The notes under the pieces: generated by a model | Told to the model about the DNA's origin: nothing | Seen by the model: only the letters and a program-made list of their open reading frames with translations | Databases searched by the model: none | From: DASZTV01 sp035548125 | GTDB taxonomy: Bacteria; Actinomycetota; Actinomycetes; JAFAQI01 | Direction of reading: 5' to 3' | DNA: 64,000 nucleotides | Assembly (NCBI GenBank): GCA_035548125.1 | Contig: DASZTV010000089.1 | Span: forward strand, 20,187-84,186 | Shown: in pieces, positions 23,139-30,552 of the stretch | How the letters are laid out: every line of letters starts with the position of its first letter | Numbering within the stretch: the stretch's first letter is position 1 | Program-made: the position numbers and the translations under genes

Positions 23139-24164
23139 GTTTTGGACTTCGTCGGCATCGAGTACGGCGAGAGCCCTGCTGCCGCGATCGCCGGCGCAGT
23201 GGGGATCGCCCAGGCGGTCGAGCGGGCCGGCTACCGGCGCTACTGGGTCTCCGAGCACCACAACATGCGGAGCCTGGCGTGCAGCGCGCCCGAGATCCTC
23301 ATCGCGCACGTCGGCGCGCAAACCGAGCGGATCCGGATCGGAGCCGGCGGGATCATGCTGCCGAACCACTCGTCGCTGAAGGTGGCCGAAACCTTCCGCA
23401 CGTTGCTCGCGATGTATCCGGGCCGGATCGACCTGGCACTCGGCCGAGCGCCCGGAACCGACCCGCTCACCGCGCACGTGCTGCGCCGCGGCATGGTCGC
23501 CGACCCCGCTGCCGAGTTCCCGGGCCAGGTCGGCACCCTGCTGGCGTTCCTCGGGGACGGTTTCCCCGAGGACCATCCGTTCCGTGACCTGGTGGCGGCG
23601 CCGGTGGTGGACGAGGCGCCCGAGCTGTTCATCCTCGGTTCGAGCGGCTACGGGACCCGGTTCTCCGCCGTCAACGGGCTGCATACCGTGTTCGCCCATC
23701 ACATGAGTCCGGAGCTCGCCGTCGACGAGTTGGTCGGCTACCGCAGGGACTTCGAGCCGCGCAACGCCGGCGATACGCCGTACTCGGTGATGTCCGTACT
23801 CTGCTTCGCCAGCGACGACGAGGAGGCGATCGCGGAGTTCGAGGCCGGGTGGACTCTCACGATCGACAACATCCGCCGCGGCGTGCGCGAGCCGCTGCGT
23901 CCCGAGCAGGTCAAGGAGTACGCGCGGACCGCGGAGTTCGGTGAGCGTCGCAACGCGGACGGCCGGATGGTGACCGGGTCGCCGAAGCAGGTCGTCGAAC
24001 GCCTGCTCGAGCTGAAGCAGGCCGCGCAGGTCGACGAGTTGATGATCGTCACACCTGGCACCGACCGATCGAGGCGAGCGGAGAGCTTCGCCTCTGTGGC
24101 AGAGGCCTGGCGCGCCGCATCCGGCTCCGACGGGGTCAGCGAACCGCCGCGGTCGTCCGGCTGA
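23103..24164 (+). CDS. Luciferase-like (LLM class) flavin monooxygenase
   Basis: 353 residues, a TIM-barrel luciferase-family protein: LGVLDF, RYWVSEHHNMRSLACSAPEILIAHVG, RIRIGAGGIMLPNHSSLKVAE and GRIDLALGRAPGTD are typical of the YhbW/MsnO8 group. It likely uses reduced flavin and oxygen; substrate unknown. Start is TTG 23103 or GTG 23109, and no good ribosome site is seen, so a leaderless transcript is possible. The end overlaps the convergent MFS gene by 29 bases. Confidence 0.85.
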   Translation: MSVPAEISLPLGVLDFVGIEYGESPAAAIAGAVGIAQAVERAGYRRYWVSEHHNMRSLACSAPEILIAHVGAQTERIRIGAGGIMLPNHSSLKVAETFRTLLAMYPGRIDLALGRAPGTDPLTAHVLRRGMVADPAAEFPGQVGTLLAFLGDGFPEDHPFRDLVAAPVVDEAPELFILGSSGYGTRFSAVNGLHTVFAHHMSPELAVDELVGYRRDFEPRNAGDTPYSVMSVLCFASDDEEAIAEFEAGWTLTIDNIRRGVREPLRPEQVKEYARTAEFGERRNADGRMVTGSPKQVVERLLELKQAAQVDELMIVTPGTDRSRRAESFASVAEAWRAASGSDGVSEPPRSSG

Positions 24165-25344
24165 GAGCTGCGAGCGCCGCCAGGCTCATCGCCGCAATGA
24201 CCCCGCCGAAGACCTCGCCGGTGTCCACCAGGCCGTAGGCGTGGCTGGCGGCTCCGATCGCGACGACCGGGATGGAAATGCCGACGTAGCAGACCGCGAA
24301 GAACGTCGAGGAGACCTTCGCGCGCTGCTCGGGTGGACTCGCGCCCGTGATCGCGCCCAGCGCGGAACGGAAGCTCAACCCCTGCGCCGCACCGGCGAGT
24401 ACGCCGCCCGCCACCAGCAACCCGAGGGACTTGAGTCCGATCGCGGTGCCGAGCAAGGCACTGCCCGCGACCAGGCCCCCGGTACCGGTGAGCAGAGCCC
24501 TGCGGGTCGGCATTGCGAGCGACGCGGTCTGCCCGCCGGCTGAGGCGGCGAAGACCAGGAAGACCACGGCGCCCGTGACGAGCGGGTCGTGATGCCCGAG
24601 CAGGGCGAGCGTTGCGGCACTCACTGCCGTGAAGAACCCGAGAACCGCGAACCCGGCGAAGCCAGCGGTCCCGGCTTGCACGAAGGTGCCGCGCAGTCCG
24701 CTCGGCACGCCGAGCCGCTGGAACCGAAGCCGGCGATGACCGGCCACCTGGACCGTCTCAGGCGTCCCGAGCAGCACCCCGACGCCGAGCGCGACCAGGC
24801 CGAGATGCACCGCGTACGGCGTGGTCAGCGGCTTCGCGACGTACTTCGCGAGCAAGCCCGCAACCAGCGGTCCCAGTCCAAGACCGCCGATGTTGGCGAT
24901 GGCGGCGACCAGGCTCGCCCGCACCTTGTGGTCATCCCCGGCCAGGTCAGCCAGGGTTGCGGTCGCCGTACCCGTGAAGATCCCCGCCGACAATCCTGAG
25001 ACGAAACGGCCCACCAGCAGCAGTGACAGCCCGAGGGCGTGGCCGTCGACCTGCGCGGTGGTCACGAACACGATCGACGACGCTGCTGCGCAGCCGAGCC
25101 CGACGAGGAGCGAGGGGCGCCGCCCGATGCGGTCCGACGCGCTGCCGAAACCCACCAGAGCGGTCAGCACGCCCACCGCGTAGGTCGCGAACACCACGGT
25201 GACGGTCAGGGCTCCGAATCCGAACCTGGTTTCGTAACCCGGGTAGAGCGGCGTCGGAAGCGTCGTGCCGAGCATCGTGATGGTGAACGCGGCGCTGACC
25301 AGCACGAAGGCCGCGCCTCGGCTCGTCCGGCCGGCCTCGCGCAC
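24136..25344 (-). CDS. Major facilitator superfamily transporter
   Basis: 402 residues with about 12 hydrophobic helices. The motif between helices 2 and 3 is GSASDRIGRRPSLLVG, the MFS signature, and RFVSGLSAGIFTGTATATLA resembles sugar or drug exporters. It is placed in the inner membrane. The substrate cannot be told. It converges with the luciferase-like gene and shares 29 bases with it. Confidence 0.85.
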   Translation of the reverse strand: MREAGRTSRGAAFVLVSAAFTITMLGTTLPTPLYPGYETRFGFGALTVTVVFATYAVGVLTALVGFGSASDRIGRRPSLLVGLGCAAASSIVFVTTAQVDGHALGLSLLLVGRFVSGLSAGIFTGTATATLADLAGDDHKVRASLVAAIANIGGLGLGPLVAGLLAKYVAKPLTTPYAVHLGLVALGVGVLLGTPETVQVAGHRRLRFQRLGVPSGLRGTFVQAGTAGFAGFAVLGFFTAVSAATLALLGHHDPLVTGAVVFLVFAASAGGQTASLAMPTRRALLTGTGGLVAGSALLGTAIGLKSLGLLVAGGVLAGAAQGLSFRSALGAITGASPPEQRAKVSSTFFAVCYVGISIPVVAIGAASHAYGLVDTGEVFGGVIAAMSLAALAALSRTTAAVR

Positions 25345-25418
25345 CTTTCGATGCTGCCACCCGGCCTGCCGCGTAAACCCGATGGGTACGGCGCCGCCAT
25401 CGGGGGAAGATCCATTTG

Positions 25419-26282
25419 GTGCACGGCGTGATCCATTGGCTGCGCGGGGACGGCCTGCTGATTGCCCTGTACATCGTCGGGGCTGAGCTGCTTGCCCGCG
25501 CCGTCCGGTGGGGCGCCGACCGCTTCACCAGGCGGGTCGAGCGTCGTCAGCAGCGAGGCAAGACCGTCGTGCGGTCCGAGACGGCCAAACACAGCCAGGC
25601 CGTCGCCCAGGTCGTGAGCTGGGTCGGGGTCGTGATCATCTATGTGATCGCGATCGTCGGCGTGCTCGACCGGCTGGGCCTGCCCTTGGCGGGGATCGTC
25701 GCACCGGCCAGCGTCATCGGGGTGGCCCTGGGATTCGGCGCGCAGCGGATCGTGCAGGACACGCTCGCGGGATTCTTCATCCTCGCGGAGCGGCAGTACG
25801 GCTATGGCGACCTGATCCGGATCTCGACCCTCGGCTCGGCTACCGGCGTCACCGGCACCGTCGAGGCGGTCACGCTGCGGATCACCCGGATCCGGTCCTC
25901 GAACGGCGAGGTCATCATCGTGCCCAACGGCCAGCTCGTGCAGGTCGCGAACCTTTCGCGCGACTGGGCGCGCGCCGTGATCGACGTCCCGGTGCCGGCA
26001 GGCGTAGACGTCGCGAAGGTCAGTGAGTCGCTGCACGAGGTGGGCGTCGAGGCGTACGCCGACGAGCATCTTCGGACCTTGATCATGGAGGAGCCGTCGG
26101 TCTCGGGGATCGAGAGCCTCGACCTCGAGGAGATGACAGTCCGGCTGGCAGCGCGAACCCTGCCGGGCAAGCAGTTCGAGGTGACCCGTGAGCTGCGTCG
26201 GCGGGTCGCCATGGCGATGCACTCGGCGGATGGCTCGATCGACCTCACCGACATCGCGCCGAAGGCCGGAACCAACTCGTGA
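25419..26282 (+). CDS. Small-conductance mechanosensitive channel family protein (MscS)
   Basis: 287 residues from GTG 25419, with GGGGGAAGA upstream; TTG 25416 is an alternative. Two or three N-terminal helices are followed by the pore-lining part (ASVIGVALGFGAQRIVQDTLAGFF) and the cytoplasmic beta domain (GTVEAVTLRITRIRSSNGEVIIVPNGQL). MscS channels release solutes on membrane tension. It overlaps the next gene by 4 bases (GTGA). Confidence 0.9.
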   Translation: MHGVIHWLRGDGLLIALYIVGAELLARAVRWGADRFTRRVERRQQRGKTVVRSETAKHSQAVAQVVSWVGVVIIYVIAIVGVLDRLGLPLAGIVAPASVIGVALGFGAQRIVQDTLAGFFILAERQYGYGDLIRISTLGSATGVTGTVEAVTLRITRIRSSNGEVIIVPNGQLVQVANLSRDWARAVIDVPVPAGVDVAKVSESLHEVGVEAYADEHLRTLIMEEPSVSGIESLDLEEMTVRLAARTLPGKQFEVTRELRRRVAMAMHSADGSIDLTDIAPKAGTNS

Positions 26283-26623
26283 CGCAGCGCCGGCTGCCGC
26301 TCATCGGCACCCGAATGCGGGTGTCGACGGTGATCCTGATCGTTCTGTTCACCGCCCTGCTTGCCCTCTACGCGGCGTTTCACCCGCCCGCGAACGCGCA
26401 GCCCGCTCCCCCGCAGCCGAGTCCGTCGCCGACGAAAACTCGAGTGGCACCGCTCCCGACGCCAACCCCGACGCGGTCGCACACCGTACGGCCGTCCCCC
26501 TCCCCGGACCACTCCTCGCCGACCGCCGGCCCGTCGGCAACGCCGTCCGCGTCGGCGTCGGTGTCGAACAGTGTGACGCCGTCACCGACCGAGACGCCGA
26601 CCGAGACGCCGACGACGCCGTAG
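26279..26623 (+). CDS. Small membrane-anchored Pro/Ser/Thr-rich protein
   Basis: 114 residues. A single N-terminal membrane helix (VSTVILIVLFTALLALYAAF, residues 15-34) is followed by about 75 residues of Pro, Ser, Thr and Ala repeats such as PSPSPTKT and TPTETPTTP. The tail would lie outside the membrane and could span the cell wall or be glycosylated. Translation is coupled to mscS by a 4-base overlap. No family is recognised. Confidence 0.6.
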   Translation: MTQRRLPLIGTRMRVSTVILIVLFTALLALYAAFHPPANAQPAPPQPSPSPTKTRVAPLPTPTPTRSHTVRPSPSPDHSSPTAGPSATPSASASVSNSVTPSPTETPTETPTTP

Positions 26624-26636
26624 CGCCGACCGGGAT

Positions 26637-27779
26637 CTAGCGAAGCAGGGCGCGCCCGATGACGAGGCGCTGGATCTGGTTGGTGCCTTCGAAGATCTGC
26701 ATGACCTTGGCCTCGCGCAGGTAGCGCTCGACCGGGTACTCGCTCGTGTAGCCGTACCCGCCGAAGACCTGGACCGCGTCGGTCGTCACCCTCATCGCGG
26801 TGTCGGTGGCGAACAGCTTCGCCATCGCGGCCTGCGGGGCGTACGGCTCCCCCGCGTCGCGCCGTCGCGCGGCTGACAGGTACGACGCTCTCGCCGCCTC
26901 GATTCCGGTAGCCATGTCGGCGAGCAGGAAGCTGACGCCCTGGTTGTCGGCGATCGGCCGGCCGAACTGCCGGCGTTCCTTGGCCCACTCGACCGAGGCT
27001 TCGAGGGCCGCCTGGGCGAGGCCGGTAGCGACGGCCGAGATGCCGAGCCGGCCGGCGTCCAGCGCAGACAGCGCGATCCGCATGCCATCGCCTTCAGTGC
27101 CTACAAGTCGGTCTGCGGGCACCCGTACGTCCTCGAGCACGATCTGGGCCGTCGGCGAGGAGCGCAAGCCCATCTTCTTCTCGGGCGGCTGCGGATGCAG
27201 CCCGCCGGCATCCGCCGGCACCAGCAGCGTCGAGACTCCGCCACGGGCATCGTCGGAGGTGCGGCAGAAGACGTTGTAGTAGTCGGCGACGCCGCCGTGC
27301 GTCACCCAGGCCTTGGTGCCGTTGAGGACGTAGTCGTCGCCGTCCCGTCGCGCCCGTGCCTGCAGCGATCCCGCGTCGGAGCCGGAGGTCGCCTCGGACA
27401 GCGAGTAGGCGCCGAGCTGCTCGCCGCCGAGCATGTCGGGCAGGTGCGCGCGCTTCTGCTGCTCCGTCCCGAACGCAGCGACCGGGTAGCAGCTCAGGGT
27501 GTGCACGCTGACCGCGAGCGCCACCGCGGCCCATCCGGAGGCGATCTCCTCGAGCACCTGCAGGTACACCTCGTACGGCATCCCGCCGCCGCCGTACTCC
27601 TTCGGGTAGGCGAGGCCGAGCAGCCCCGACTTGCCGAGCAGCCGCACCACGTCGCCGGGATACTCGCTGCGCTCTTCGTACGCCGCCGCGTGCGGTGCGA
27701 CCTCGTCGCGAACGATCTCCCTGACCAGTGCCAGCAGCTCACGTGCCTCGTCCGTCGGGAGGACGCGGTCGACTGCCAC
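26637..27779 (-). CDS. Acyl-CoA dehydrogenase
   Basis: 380 residues with normal three-domain ACAD architecture: YSLSEATSGSDAGSL (FAD and substrate loop), WAKERRQFGRPIADNQ, and QVFGGYGYTSEYPVERYLREAKVMQIFEGT in two parts near the end. The catalytic Glu lies in IFEGTNQIQR. It oxidises an acyl-CoA to the enoyl-CoA, with electron transfer flavoprotein as acceptor. Chain-length preference is unknown. It follows the M24 peptidase gene by one base. Confidence 0.93.
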   Translation of the reverse strand: MAVDRVLPTDEARELLALVREIVRDEVAPHAAAYEERSEYPGDVVRLLGKSGLLGLAYPKEYGGGGMPYEVYLQVLEEIASGWAAVALAVSVHTLSCYPVAAFGTEQQKRAHLPDMLGGEQLGAYSLSEATSGSDAGSLQARARRDGDDYVLNGTKAWVTHGGVADYYNVFCRTSDDARGGVSTLLVPADAGGLHPQPPEKKMGLRSSPTAQIVLEDVRVPADRLVGTEGDGMRIALSALDAGRLGISAVATGLAQAALEASVEWAKERRQFGRPIADNQGVSFLLADMATGIEAARASYLSAARRRDAGEPYAPQAAMAKLFATDTAMRVTTDAVQVFGGYGYTSEYPVERYLREAKVMQIFEGTNQIQRLVIGRALLR

Positions 27780-27780
27780 G

Positions 27781-28902
27781 TCAGCCCCCCAGGACCACGA
27801 GCTCGCGGTCGATCGTGTCGAGACGTTCCACTCCGTCCGCCGTCACGACGACGATGTCCTCGATCCGCGCGCCGTGCCGGCCACTGGAGTAGATGCCGGG
27901 TTCGATCGAGAAGCACATGCCGGGTTCGAGCAGGACATCGCTGCCCTGCACGATCCAGGGTTCCTCGTGCTCCTCGAGTCCGATGCCGTGGCCGGTGCGG
28001 TGCATAAACAGCTCGCCGTAGCCGGCCGCCTCGATGAGGTCACGGGCCGCCGCGTCCACGCTGTGGGCGGTCACCCCGGGACGAACCTGCGCGCAGGAGG
28101 CCTGCTGCGCGGCGAGCAGGACCTGGTAGTACTCCGCGAAGTCCGCCGGGGCGTGCTGCCCCGCGATGTAGGTCCGGGTGCAGTCCGAGCAGTAGCCGTC
28201 CGCCATCGTGCCGCCGATGTCGATCACGACCGGATCGCCCGCCTCGATCACCCGGTCGCTGACGTGGTGGTGCGGACTCGCGCCATTGGGCCCCGAGCCG
28301 ACGATCACGAAGTTCACCGATGTGTGTCCCTCGGCAAGAATCGCGTCCGCGATGTCACGAGCCACGGCAGCCTCGGTTCGTCCGGGCCGCAGCCACTCGC
28401 CCATCCGCGAGTGCACCCGGTCGATCGCTGCGGCGGCGTCGCGCAGCGCGGCGATCTCCTCGGGGAGCTTGCGCAGCCGCAGCGGACGAAGGACGTCACC
28501 CGCGAGCCGTATCTCGGCCTCTGGAAGAACGTCCTCGAAGCGCAACACCTGCTGCGCCCACATCCGGTCGGAGACCCCGATGGACCGCGGGGTGCCCCCG
28601 AGGCGCTCGCCGAGCTGCTGGGCGAGCAGCCGGAAGGCGTCGTCGGTCTCGCCGTGGGTCGCGAGCTCGACGTGCTCGGTGGCGCCGCTCGCCTCAGCGG
28701 CCCGTCGCTCCAGGGCTGGAACGACCAGGAGCGGGTCCCCGGTGGCGGGGACGACCAGACAGGTGAGCCGCTCGAGTGGAAGCGCCTGGTAGCCGACCAG
28801 ATACCGCAGGTCGGCACCGGGAGTGACCAGCAGCGCGTCGATGCCCGCCTCCGCCGCTGAGGCGGCGGCTCGAGCCAGGCGATCACGGAACGGTGCCGTC
28901 AC
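27781..28902 (-). CDS. Xaa-Pro peptidase family protein (M24)
   Basis: 373 residues. An N-terminal creatinase-like domain is followed by the pita-bread M24 fold. Metal ligands are visible: Asp in VIDIGGTMADGYCSD and DCTRTY, His in MHRTGHGIGLEEH, Glu in FSIEPGIY and Glu in GARIEDIVVVT. It would release N-terminal residues before proline. It is directly upstream of, and probably cotranscribed with, the acyl-CoA dehydrogenase, though no metabolic link is evident. Confidence 0.9.
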   Translation of the reverse strand: MTAPFRDRLARAAASAAEAGIDALLVTPGADLRYLVGYQALPLERLTCLVVPATGDPLLVVPALERRAAEASGATEHVELATHGETDDAFRLLAQQLGERLGGTPRSIGVSDRMWAQQVLRFEDVLPEAEIRLAGDVLRPLRLRKLPEEIAALRDAAAAIDRVHSRMGEWLRPGRTEAAVARDIADAILAEGHTSVNFVIVGSGPNGASPHHHVSDRVIEAGDPVVIDIGGTMADGYCSDCTRTYIAGQHAPADFAEYYQVLLAAQQASCAQVRPGVTAHSVDAAARDLIEAAGYGELFMHRTGHGIGLEEHEEPWIVQGSDVLLEPGMCFSIEPGIYSSGRHGARIEDIVVVTADGVERLDTIDRELVVLGG

Positions 28903-28927
28903 GCCGTCAGATTACGTCGGCGTGACG

Positions 28928-29605
28928 CTACGAGTCCGATCGCGGGCGATGGACGACCGAGAGAAGATCGACCGCCTCCTTGAACATCGTCGCCTTGATG
29001 ACCGAGAGGTTCGCGCTGGTCTTCGACGCCAGCGGGCGAACCAACTCGATGGCGGCGCGGAGCACCTCAGCCTCGGGAACCGCGGCGGTCACGATGCCTG
29101 CCGAGAGCGCGTCGTCCCCGCCGTACCGACGACCCGTCGTCATCGACTCAAGTGCGGTCGCTGGTGACAGCTTCGCGCGAAGCAGGGCGTCCATACCTGG
29201 CGGGAACGGCAGGTTCAGGTCGACCTCGGGAAGGCAGAAGAACCCGCGGTCCACCCGCATCACCCGCCAGTCGTGAGCCATCGCGAGCAGGCCGCCCGCC
29301 GCGAAACAATGCCCTTGGATCGCCGCGACGGTCGGCATCCGCATCGTGAGCACCCGGCTGAACAGCCGCTGGACGGTGTCGACGTACCACTCGGCCTCCT
29401 CGGGATGCGACATCAGCCATTCCAGCGCCAGACCGTTCGACCAGAACTTGCCGTCGGCCGCGGTGACCAGCGCGAGCGGACCTTCGATCGCGTCGAGCTC
29501 GTCGAGGAGGGCATGCATGGCGTTCAGCCAGTCCGGGGTGAAGCGGTTCTCGTCGTCACCGAGGTTGAGGATCGCGACCTCACCGTCGCGGGAAAGGGTT
29601 GGCAC
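28928..29605 (-). CDS. Enoyl-CoA hydratase/isomerase family protein
   Basis: 225 residues, crotonase fold. Oxyanion-hole blocks are KFWSNGLALEWL and IQGHCFAAGGLLAMAHDW. The usual pair of catalytic glutamates of true hydratases is not evident; LPEVDLNLPFPPGM suggests a Delta3-Delta2 enoyl-CoA isomerase (ECI) subfamily. It acts on unsaturated fatty acyl-CoAs, consistent with the ACAD gene nearby. It is divergent from the exonuclease gene across 17 bases. Confidence 0.82.
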   Translation of the reverse strand: MPTLSRDGEVAILNLGDDENRFTPDWLNAMHALLDELDAIEGPLALVTAADGKFWSNGLALEWLMSHPEEAEWYVDTVQRLFSRVLTMRMPTVAAIQGHCFAAGGLLAMAHDWRVMRVDRGFFCLPEVDLNLPFPPGMDALLRAKLSPATALESMTTGRRYGGDDALSAGIVTAAVPEAEVLRAAIELVRPLASKTSANLSVIKATMFKEAVDLLSVVHRPRSDS

Positions 29606-29622
29606 CTCGTTAGTGTCTCGAC

Positions 29623-30552
29623 ATGTCCTCCCGTGATGGTGACCGGCTCCTCCTTCTCGATTCCGCCTCGATGTACTTCCGGGCGTTCTACGGGGTCCCG
29701 GACTCGATGGTGTCGCCGGACGGCCAGCCGGTGAATGCGGTACGCGGGTTGCTGGACTACATCGCGCGCCTGGTCACCGACCGCCGGCCCACGCACCTCG
29801 TCGCCGCGATGGATGCCGACTGGCGACCGCAGTGGCGCGTGGCCGCGATCCCCTCCTACAAGGCCCATCGGGTGGCCGATGAGGCGACCAACGCCGAAGA
29901 GGTTCCCGACACGCTCTCGCCGCAGGTGCCGATCATCGAAGACGTCCTTGACGCGCTTGGCCTCTGCCGGATCGGTGTCCCGGGGTACGAGGCCGATGAC
30001 GTGATCGGGACGCTCGCGACGACGTCGACGATGCCCGTCGAGATCGTCACGGGCGATCGTGACCTGTTCCAGCTCGTGGAGGACGCACGTCAGGTGTCGG
30101 TGCTCTACATCGTGAAGGGTGTCGGCAACGCCGAGGTCATCGACGAGGCAGAGATCACCCGCCGCTACAACATCCCGGGGCGTGCCTACGCCGACTTCGC
30201 CACAATGCGAGGTGATCCGTCGGATGGCCTACCGGGGGTGCCCGGCGTGGGCGAGAAGACGGCCGCCGCGCTGCTGAACCAGTTCGGCAGCCTCGACGGC
30301 ATCCTCGCGGCGGCCCAGATCTCAGACGACGGATTCCCCCGCGGTTGCCACGCGAAGATCCTCGCCGCGGCCGGCTACATCGAGCCGGCACGGAAGGTGG
30401 TCGCGGTCGCCCGCGACGTTCCGGTTGGCACCATCGACCCCCGACTGCCAAGCGCGCCCAGGGATGGCGCGGCACTCGAGTCACTCAGCGACCGGTGGGG
30501 TCTGCACAGCTCGGTCGAGCGCGTGCTCGAGGCGTTGTCAGTCCACCGGTGA
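29623..30552 (+). CDS. 5'-3' exonuclease (PolI-type FEN domain)
   Basis: 309 residues equal to the N-terminal exonuclease domain of DNA polymerase I without a polymerase. Metal-binding Asp clusters are LLLDSASMYFRAFY, VPGYEADDVIGTLA, VTGDRDLFQLV and MRGDPSDGLPGVPGVGEKTA (helix-hairpin-helix). It probably removes RNA primers or flaps. It occurs at the same place in mycobacteria (Rv2090). Its end overlaps the convergent helicase by 15 bases. Confidence 0.92.
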   Translation: MSSRDGDRLLLLDSASMYFRAFYGVPDSMVSPDGQPVNAVRGLLDYIARLVTDRRPTHLVAAMDADWRPQWRVAAIPSYKAHRVADEATNAEEVPDTLSPQVPIIEDVLDALGLCRIGVPGYEADDVIGTLATTSTMPVEIVTGDRDLFQLVEDARQVSVLYIVKGVGNAEVIDEAEITRRYNIPGRAYADFATMRGDPSDGLPGVPGVGEKTAAALLNQFGSLDGILAAAQISDDGFPRGCHAKILAAAGYIEPARKVVAVARDVPVGTIDPRLPSAPRDGAALESLSDRWGLHSSVERVLEALSVHR

